Below are positions 8,611 through 14,742 of a stretch of DNA of 14,742 nucleotides, one piece after another (position 1 is the stretch's first letter; every line of letters begins with the position of its first letter). This DNA comes from Planctomycetota bacterium. GTDB lineage: Bacteria > Planctomycetota > Planctomycetia > Pirellulales > Pirellulaceae. A program made the translations under genes and the position numbers. Under the pieces are notes generated by a model. That model saw nothing but the letters and a program-made list of their open reading frames with translations, was not told where the DNA came from and searched no databases. The DNA is taken from contig JAHWKS010000028.1 in assembly GCA_019347795.1 (NCBI GenBank), positions 1 to 14,742 on the forward strand, in the 5' to 3' direction.

Positions 8611-8682
8611 GGGTCGGGTCGGTTTTTCGGCCATGGATCCTACGACGCGGCAAGATCCATGGCTGAAAAACCGCCCCGACCA
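8611..8682. repeat. 72-bp palindromic repeat unit, copy 2 (inverted relative to copy 1)
   Basis: The arms at 8612-8639 and 8654-8681 pair over 28 bp with about two mismatches, closing a 14-base loop CTACGACGCGGCAA (8640-8653). The stem contains the GGTTTTTCGG / CTGAAAAACC core and a GCCATGGATC / GATCCATGGC stretch next to the loop. It has the same length as copy 1 and lies in the opposite orientation, with 89 bp between the two. It ends 70 bp before the galE ATG. The symmetry is better kept than in copy 1, so it may be younger or under selection for the hairpin. Confidence 0.85.
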
Positions 8683-8751
8683 CGCCCGACGAGACGCTGA
8701 CGGCGGGGCGCGGTATGTTTGGTTAACCTCTTACTCGAAATCGCACCACCC

Positions 8752-9738
8752 ATGAATATTCTTGTTACCGGCGGCGCCGGTTATGTCGGTTCGCACGCTG
8801 CCCGGCTGCTGGATCGGGCCGGACACGAGGTGTGGATCTACGACAACCTTTCGCAGGGGCATCGCGAGGCGGCGTTGCCGGGCCGGTTAGTTGAGGCGAG
8901 TCTCACCGACGGCGAAGAACTACGCAGCGTCTTGCGCGGACGGCGGATTGACGCCGTAATGCACTTCGCCGCAAACGCCCTGGTCGGGGAATCCGTGCTC
9001 GATCCCGCCAAGTATTACCGGAACAACGTGATTGGCACGTTGAGCCTCCTCGAGGCGATGCGGGATACGGAAGTTCATCGTATCGTCTTCTCGAGCACCA
9101 CGGCGGTATACGGCGCCCCGGAGCGGATCCCGATTGTCGAGGACGAGCCCAAGCAACCGATCAGTCCCTACGGCTTCACCAAGCTGATCATGGAGCGGGT
9201 GCTGGAGGATTATGCACGAGCCTATGGGTTTGGGTTCGCCGCCCTGCGATACTTCAACGCCGCCGGGGCCACTCCTGACGGGGACCTGGGCGAAGACCAC
9301 GACCCGGAAACGCACCTCGTCCCGCTCGTGCTGCAAACGGCGCTGGGACAGCGCGAGGCGATTACCATTTTCGGCGAGGATTACCCCACCCCCGACGGCA
9401 CATGCATCCGCGATTACGTCCACGTGGACGACCTGGCCGACGCGCATCTCAAGGCGCTTGGCTGCTTACGCTCCGGCGAAGGCATCCAGTTGAACTTGGG
9501 AACCGGCCGCGGCCACAGCGTGCGCGAGATTATCGAAAGCTGTCGCCGGGTAACGGGCCGGCCCATTCCCGAGCGGAGCGGCGAGCGTCGCGAAGGCGAC
9601 CCGCCGAAGCTGGTAGCCGACGCCAGCCGCGCTAAGTCCCTACTCGGCTGGGCGCCGCGATACACGCAGTTGGACGACATCGTCGCCACCGCATGGAAGT
9701 GGCACGAATCTCATCCGAACGGCTACGCCTCGAATTAG
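8752..9738 (+). CDS. galE: UDP-glucose 4-epimerase
   Basis: 328 residues from the ATG at 8752; a TTG at 8719 would extend the frame, but MNILVTGG is the natural beginning of the Rossmann fold. The enzyme interconverts UDP-glucose and UDP-galactose with bound NAD, in the Leloir pathway and in supply of sugars for surface polysaccharides. Visible short-chain dehydrogenase features are the NAD loop GGAGYVGS (7-14), DNLSQGH (31-37), VFSSTTAVYG with Ser115/Thr116, the catalytic pair Tyr140 and Lys144 (SPYGFTK), RYFNAAGA (167-173) and IRDYVHVDDLADAH (219-232). Length and motif order match bacterial GalE without gaps. Related UDP-sugar 4-epimerases cannot be fully excluded from sequence alone. No clear ribosome site is seen. 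The gene is divergent from xerD across a 328-bp spacer that holds two palindromic repeats. Confidence 0.94.
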   Translation: MNILVTGGAGYVGSHAARLLDRAGHEVWIYDNLSQGHREAALPGRLVEASLTDGEELRSVLRGRRIDAVMHFAANALVGESVLDPAKYYRNNVIGTLSLLEAMRDTEVHRIVFSSTTAVYGAPERIPIVEDEPKQPISPYGFTKLIMERVLEDYARAYGFGFAALRYFNAAGATPDGDLGEDHDPETHLVPLVLQTALGQREAITIFGEDYPTPDGTCIRDYVHVDDLADAHLKALGCLRSGEGIQLNLGTGRGHSVREIIESCRRVTGRPIPERSGERREGDPPKLVADASRAKSLLGWAPRYTQLDDIVATAWKWHESHPNGYASN

Positions 9739-9780
9739 CCGTCTCTTCTGCCGCCGATTGCGGGATGCCGCAAAGTCGCG

Positions 9781-9817
9781 GTTGCATGGTCTGCAACTCT
9801 TGGATTATTCAAGAGTT
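9781..9817 (+). other. Two overlapping small hairpins after galE
   Basis: GTTGCA (9781-9786) pairs with TGCAAC (9792-9797), and AACTCTTG (9795-9802) pairs perfectly with CAAGAGTT (9810-9817) around a 7-base loop. They share AAC (9795-9797), so only one can form fully at a time. No T-run follows, so this is not a standard intrinsic terminator. The rest of the 185-bp galE-C45 spacer shows nothing else that I can name. Confidence 0.35.
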
Positions 9818-9912
9818 AAGCGGCTGCTGACGGCGCTGGCGCCTGCAATTGCCATTCCATTGGCGCCGTCTTTGCGTAATTACTGGCGGCAGAATTCATC
9901 GTTTGGCAGCGG

Positions 9913-9918
9913 AAGGAG
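9913..9918 (+). promoter_or_regulatory. Shine-Dalgarno AAGGAG deciding the start of the C45 hydrolase
   Basis: AAGGAG lies five bases before the ATG at 9924. The frame is open further upstream to 9849, but that part has no comparable site and no family-like sequence, so 9924 is the start. Confidence 0.8.
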
Positions 9919-9923
9919 CAGAG

Positions 9924-11117
9924 ATGACTGGGGCGTGCCTGCATCCGGAAGTGGTTGCGAGTTGTCGCGGCAAGCCGCGGATGCTGGGGCTGCAACTGGG
10001 GGACGAGCTGCGGGAGCGGATTATGCTGGCCCGATCCGCGCTCTCGCAACTGGCGGGCTTCCGCTGCTTGCAGCCGTGGTGGCTGCCCTACCCGGCCTAT
10101 TTGTACTGGGCGGAGTTCCAGGCGTGGCGCCTGATGGAGCAGCCGGTCCGCCAGGTGTATCCCGCGGTGGCGGAGCAAATCGAGGGAATGGCGGAAGGCG
10201 CCGGATTGAACTTGAGCTCCATGTACCTGTTCCAGGCGCTGGAGTCGGTGATGACGGCCCTGGACATTTGCTGCGATTCCCCCGACACCTGCGAGATGGC
10301 GTCCCCCCGCTTCGCCGCCTGCTCAGCCGTCGCCGTACGGGGTCGGCGGAGCGCGAGCGGGCGGCCGATCGTGGCGCACAACTTTGATAACGTCGATGTG
10401 GTCCGCTCGTTCTACGTGCTCCGCGAGCGGCACGGCGCGGGGCAGTATCGAACGCTCGAATTCACCATGGCGCCGCTCAGCGGGGCGGTGGACGGCGTGA
10501 ATGAGAAGGGCTTGTGCATCACGTACAATTACGGATTCACCGCCAGTGCGGGCGCGCCGGCGCCGTCGGTATCCATGGCGATCTCCGAGGCGCTCGGCAC
10601 GTGCGGCACGGTGCGCGAGGCGATTACCTCGATCTCCAGCCGCCCCCGATGCGGCGGAGCGCTGCTAATGCTCGCCGACGCCGAAGGCGATGTCGCCGCG
10701 CTGGAGCTGGCCAGCGACCGTGCCTGCACGCGCCGGCCCGATGGCGCCGACGACTGCCTCTTCCACGGCAACGCCTATCAAACGGCGAAGCTGCAGGAAG
10801 TCGAAGCGCCGGCCGAGACCCGCTACGGCGAGAGCGCCCCGCTCCCCTTGCGCGGCCGGCGGGTGATGGAGTCCCCCGAGCGGCGCGACGCCCGGCTGGC
10901 CGAACTTATGGCGACCTCCGCCCCGGCCGACGCCGACGACCTGGCGCGGCTCATGAGCGATCACGGCGCCGACGGCCGCGGCGATGACGGCACCATCTGC
11001 ATGCACGGCGACTACTGGAGCACCAACGCCAGTCTGCAGCTCTTCCCCGCCCAGCGCAAGATGCGCGTCGCCTACGGCCCCGCCTGCCAGGCCGAGTTCC
11101 GCGAGTTCGCGCTGTAG
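9924..11117 (+). CDS. C45-family Ntn hydrolase (acyl-CoA:6-aminopenicillanate acyltransferase-like)
   Basis: 397 residues from the ATG at 9924, set by AAGGAG upstream. The family includes fungal isopenicillin N acyltransferase and many bacterial amidases or peptidases of unknown substrate; they self-cleave to expose an N-terminal Cys. Visible family marks: a helical N-terminal part (1-125), then FAACSAVAVRG with likely nucleophile Cys133, GRPIVAHNFDN (146-156), LSGAVDGVNEKGLCITYNYG (185-204), FHGNAYQ (280-286), SDHGADGRGDDGTICMHG (345-362) and the closing VAYGPACQAEFREF. The residue before Cys133 is Ala, whereas fungal isopenicillin N acyltransferase has Gly. There is no signal peptide, so it is likely cytoplasmic. 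It lies between galE and two secreted sulfatases on the same strand but with 185-bp and 101-bp gaps, so a shared operon is uncertain. Amide hydrolysis or acyl transfer is likely; the substrate is unknown, and beta-lactam metabolism should not be assumed. Confidence 0.88.
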   Translation: MTGACLHPEVVASCRGKPRMLGLQLGDELRERIMLARSALSQLAGFRCLQPWWLPYPAYLYWAEFQAWRLMEQPVRQVYPAVAEQIEGMAEGAGLNLSSMYLFQALESVMTALDICCDSPDTCEMASPRFAACSAVAVRGRRSASGRPIVAHNFDNVDVVRSFYVLRERHGAGQYRTLEFTMAPLSGAVDGVNEKGLCITYNYGFTASAGAPAPSVSMAISEALGTCGTVREAITSISSRPRCGGALLMLADAEGDVAALELASDRACTRRPDGADDCLFHGNAYQTAKLQEVEAPAETRYGESAPLPLRGRRVMESPERRDARLAELMATSAPADADDLARLMSDHGADGRGDDGTICMHGDYWSTNASLQLFPAQRKMRVAYGPACQAEFREFAL

Positions 11118-11138
11118 CTCTGTCGCCATTGCAAAAGG

Positions 11139-11166
11139 TTGCACCAGGCGGCCCGCCTGCGATAAT
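11139..11166 (+). promoter_or_regulatory. Possible sigma70-type promoter with a palindrome filling the spacer
   Basis: TTGCAC (11139-11144) and GATAAT (11161-11166) are 16 bp apart, 53 bp before the sulfatase ATG at 11219. Within the spacer, CAGGCGG-C-CCGCCTG (11145-11159) is a perfect inverted repeat with 7-bp arms. It could be an operator, or a remnant stem of a terminator for the C45 gene, which ends at 11117. The -35 match is weak, so the promoter is tentative. Confidence 0.35.
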
Positions 11167-11218
11167 TGATGCTTCGCCGGAACAAACCACCTCCTCTCGG
11201 GAAGCATCGTTATCAACC

Positions 11219-12685
<1,467 letters not shown>

Positions 12686-12690
12686 GAAAA

Positions 12691-12733
12691 ATTAGCCACG
12701 GAAGAGCACGGATGAAACACGGATAAGAACTAA
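12691..12733 (+). repeat. Triple CACGGA short repeat between the sulfatases
   Basis: CACGGA occurs at 12697, 12707 and 12718, that is 10 and 11 bp apart, about one helical turn. Each copy is followed by an A-rich step (AGAG, TGAAA, TAAG). The block is AT-richer than its surroundings and ends just before the ribosome site of the next gene. From memory, similar CACGGA/CACAGA intergenic blocks are widespread in planctomycetes and some other bacteria, with no agreed function. Confidence 0.6.
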
Positions 12734-12735
12734 AC

Positions 12736-12739
12736 GAGG
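12736..12739 (+). promoter_or_regulatory. Shine-Dalgarno GAGG deciding the start of the second sulfatase
   Basis: GAGG ends eight bases before the ATG at 12748. The in-frame GTG at 12739 would lie inside this site, so 12748 is the better start; the ATG at 12763 is too far away. Confidence 0.6.
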
Positions 12740-12747
12740 TGGATGCA

Positions 12748-14256
12748 ATGCGCGGAGTTGTCATGAGAGGCTTGCTCGGAATTATCGGCGGAATGTTCGT
12801 GGCCGTGAGCGGCGCGATGAGCGCGGAGGATGTGGCGCCGCCGAACATCGTGCTGATTGTGGCGGATGATCTCGGGTACGCCGAGTTGGGCTGCTACGGG
12901 CAGGAGAAGATTCGCACGCCGAATGTCGATCGGCTGGCGCGGGAGGGGATGCGGTTCACGCAGCATTACAGCGGGAACGCCGTTTGCGCTCCGTCGCGGT
13001 GCGTGCTGATGACCGGCATGCACCCGGGCCACGCGATCGTTCGCACGAATCGCGAGATCAAGCCGGAGGGGCAACATCCGCTCCCGCCGGAGTCGGTCAC
13101 CGTCGCCGAGCTGCTCAAGGAGCAAGGCTACACCACCGGCGCCTTCGGCAAGTGGGGGCTGGGGCCGCCGGGATCCTCGGGCGATCCGCTCCATCAGGGG
13201 TTCGACCGCTTCTTCGGCTACAACTGCCAGCGGGTGGCGCACAACTACTATCCGACGTACCTCTGGTCCAACGACGAGCGGGTCGAGCTGAAGAACGAGG
13301 CGTTCTCGCCGTATCAAAAGCTGCCGGAGGGCGCCGATCCGCACGACCCGGCCAGCTATCGCGGCACGCACGGCGTGGAGTACGCGCCCGATCTCATCGC
13401 CGAGCAGGCCCGGCAGTTCGTGCGCGACAACCGCGACCGGCCGTTCTTCCTTTACTACCCGACGATCGTGCCGCACCTGGCGCTGCAGGTTCCCGAGGAT
13501 TCGCTGGAAGAGTATGCATCGGCGTTTCCCGAGGACCCGCCGTACGTGGGCGGCCACGGCTACTTGCCGCATCGCACGCCCCGCGCCGCCTACGCCGCAA
13601 TGGTGACGCGGATGGATGCGCAGGTCGGCCGGCTGATGGACCTGGTGGAAGAGCTGGGACTGACCGAGCGGACGATCTTCATCTTCAGTTCCGACAACGG
13701 CCCCGCCTACGATCAGCTGGGCGGGACCGATTCCGACTTCTTCGAGTCCAACGGACCGCTGCGGGGACACAAGGGATCGCTGTACGAAGGGGGGATCCGC
13801 GTCCCCTGCGTGGTGCGGTGGAAGGGACGGATTGAGGCGGGATCGATCTCGGATCGCGTGACCGGCTTTGAAGATTGGGCGCCGACGCTCTTGGACCTGA
13901 CCGGCGCCGCCAAGGCCATTCCCGCCGAGATGGACGGCATCAGCTTCGCCCCCACCTTGCTCGGCAAGTCGCAGCCGCCGCGGCCGTTTCTCTACCGCGA
14001 GTTCCCCAGCTACGGCGGCCAGCAGTCGGTGCGGATCGGCGACTGGAAAGGCATCCGCCAGAATCTGGCGCCGCGCGGCAAGAAGGACAAGCCCGATCTC
14101 GACATCGAGTTGTACAACCTGGCGGAGGACGTTGGCGAGACCACCGACGTGTCGGCCGAGCATCCGGCTGTCGTCGCTCAGATGGAGGAGCTGATGCGCT
14201 CCCAGCACACCCCGAGCGAAGCGTTCCCCCTCCCTGCCTTGGACAACTTAAGGTGA
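12748..14256 (+). CDS. Secreted sulfatase, arylsulfatase A-like
   Basis: 502 residues from the ATG at 12748. A signal peptide (about 1-26, MRGVVMRGLLGIIGG to MSA) precedes the catalytic domain. Key residues: Asp40/Asp41 (IVADDLGYAELGCYG), Cys80 in CAPSRCVLMTG for formylglycine, Lys135 in GAFGKWGLG, His243 (TIVPHLALQ), Asp316/Asn317 (FSSDNGPA) and Lys342 (HKGSLYEGGIRVP). The position after GKW is Gly where arylsulfatase A has His (GKWHLG). I recall the Gly form in planctomycete and Bacteroidetes sulfatases close to SulfAtlas S1_16 (FDRFFGYNCQRVAHNYYPTYLW is also typical), so it is probably a subfamily trait and not damage. The enzyme likely desulfates external carbohydrate. It stands 62 bp after another sulfatase on the same strand, with a triple CACGGA repeat between them. 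The substrate is not known. Confidence 0.94.
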   Translation: MRGVVMRGLLGIIGGMFVAVSGAMSAEDVAPPNIVLIVADDLGYAELGCYGQEKIRTPNVDRLAREGMRFTQHYSGNAVCAPSRCVLMTGMHPGHAIVRTNREIKPEGQHPLPPESVTVAELLKEQGYTTGAFGKWGLGPPGSSGDPLHQGFDRFFGYNCQRVAHNYYPTYLWSNDERVELKNEAFSPYQKLPEGADPHDPASYRGTHGVEYAPDLIAEQARQFVRDNRDRPFFLYYPTIVPHLALQVPEDSLEEYASAFPEDPPYVGGHGYLPHRTPRAAYAAMVTRMDAQVGRLMDLVEELGLTERTIFIFSSDNGPAYDQLGGTDSDFFESNGPLRGHKGSLYEGGIRVPCVVRWKGRIEAGSISDRVTGFEDWAPTLLDLTGAAKAIPAEMDGISFAPTLLGKSQPPRPFLYREFPSYGGQQSVRIGDWKGIRQNLAPRGKKDKPDLDIELYNLAEDVGETTDVSAEHPAVVAQMEELMRSQHTPSEAFPLPALDNLR

Positions 14257-14402
14257 TGCCGTGGCGGGCGGGAACCTTCCTTTGATTTTGCGCCTATTCT
14301 CGCGCGAAGTGGCCCGGGAATTGCCCATAACTCCTGTCAAAGTCAGTCGCGATTCGCGGGGATCGCGGCGCGCCGACGGGCCGGCGCTTTATTCAAGCAG
14401 AC

Positions 14403-14409
14403 AGGAGGG
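14403..14409 (+). promoter_or_regulatory. Strong Shine-Dalgarno of the DUF892 gene
   Basis: AGGAGGG lies seven bases before the ATG at 14417. It is the best ribosome site in the window and suggests high translation. The 160-bp spacer before it (14257-14416) has small GC-rich inverted repeats, such as CGCGAT/ATCGCG, but no convincing promoter. Confidence 0.8.
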
Positions 14410-14416
14410 TTTTGTT

Positions 14417-14742
14417 ATGGGTTTGTTCACCAGCAAAGAGTTCACTTCGCTCGAAAATCTGTTCATCGATCAGTTGCAGGACATTTACGACGCCGAACAT
14501 CGGCTGACCAGCGCGCTGCCGAAGATGGCCGAGAAGGCTCACAACCCGATGCTGGCCACGGCCTTCCGGGACCACCTGCAGGAGACCGAGCGGCAGATCG
14601 AACGGCTGGAACGCGTGTTCGAGATCATCGGCGAATCCTCGAAACGGAAGAGCTGCGAGGCGATGAAGGGCCTCGTCAGCGAGGGCAGCGAAGTCCTGAG
14701 CGCCACCGGCGACCCGGACGTCATCGACGCCGCGTTGATCTG
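14417..14742 (+). CDS. YciE/YciF (DUF892) ferritin-like protein, 3' truncated
   Basis: The frame opens at the ATG at 14417 behind a strong AGGAGGG and runs to the end of the window without a stop; 108 residues are visible of a family usually about 160-190 long. The start, MGLFTSKEFTSLENLFIDQLQDIYDAEHRLTSALPKMAEKA, followed by FRDHLQETERQIERLERVFEIIGE, is the characteristic helical pair of the YciE/YciF ferritin-like family; acidic and His residues in these helices are candidate metal ligands. Members are soluble, often induced by general or osmotic stress, and of unproven biochemical function. Translation is probably strong. The gene lies 160 bp after the second sulfatase and is likely a separate unit. 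The family call is firm; the end of the protein cannot be assessed. Confidence 0.9.
   Translation, partial: MGLFTSKEFTSLENLFIDQLQDIYDAEHRLTSALPKMAEKAHNPMLATAFRDHLQETERQIERLERVFEIIGESSKRKSCEAMKGLVSEGSEVLSATGDPDVIDAALI

Noticed and set aside
8721..8728. GGTTAACC palindrome upstream of galE as an operator
   Set aside because: An 8-base palindrome is expected by chance, and no second half-site or promoter boxes support it.
8407..8755. Small plus-strand open frames in the xerD-galE spacer
   Set aside because: They are translations of the two palindromic repeats and have no protein-like features.
12691..12733. CRISPR-like array
   Set aside because: Only three 6-base motifs 10-11 bp apart; there are no repeat-spacer units of CRISPR size.
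12730..14208. 492-codon minus-strand open frame covering the second sulfatase
   Set aside because: Antisense shadow of a gene with complete sulfatase motifs; no family features and no ribosome site.

Overview
The window looks like a piece of a planctomycete chromosome, probably of the Pirellulales type. This is an inference from gene content: two secreted Cys-type sulfatases in tandem, a giant Ser/Thr kinase joined to a STAND NTPase and an FGE-like domain, high GC throughout, and few strong Shine-Dalgarno sequences. No marker gene settles the taxonomy. Nine protein genes are supported; the first and last are cut by the window edges. I see no tRNA, rRNA, CRISPR array or complete insertion sequence.

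Layout. Bases 1-3086 (+) hold the C-terminal part of a GMC flavin oxidoreductase, followed 20 bp later by a GH13 branching-enzyme-like alpha-glucan enzyme. Bases 3070-8423 (-) hold a 1434-residue kinase/nSTAND/transmembrane/FGE-like protein, downstream of a XerD-type tyrosine recombinase on the same strand. The kinase gene overlaps the GH13 gene tail to tail by 17 bp. Bases 8424-8751 form the divergent xerD-galE spacer, which contains two 72-bp palindromic units in opposite orientation. Bases 8752-14256 (+) hold galE, a C45-family Ntn hydrolase, an iduronate-2-sulfatase-like sulfatase and an arylsulfatase-like sulfatase. A triple CACGGA repeat lies between the two sulfatases. Bases 14417-14742 (+) begin a YciE/YciF (DUF892) ferritin-like gene.

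How the parts may work together. The two sulfatases carry Sec-type signal peptides and intact C-x-P-S-R motifs, so they probably desulfate external or periplasmic polysaccharides. GalE and the GH13 enzyme act on nucleotide sugars and storage glucans in the cytoplasm. The kinase fusion reads as a membrane-anchored signalling or conflict-sensor protein. Its FGE-like domain lacks the cysteine pair of true formylglycine-generating enzyme, so it is unlikely to mature the nearby sulfatases. The most unusual items are this fusion protein and the inverted pair of palindromic repeats.
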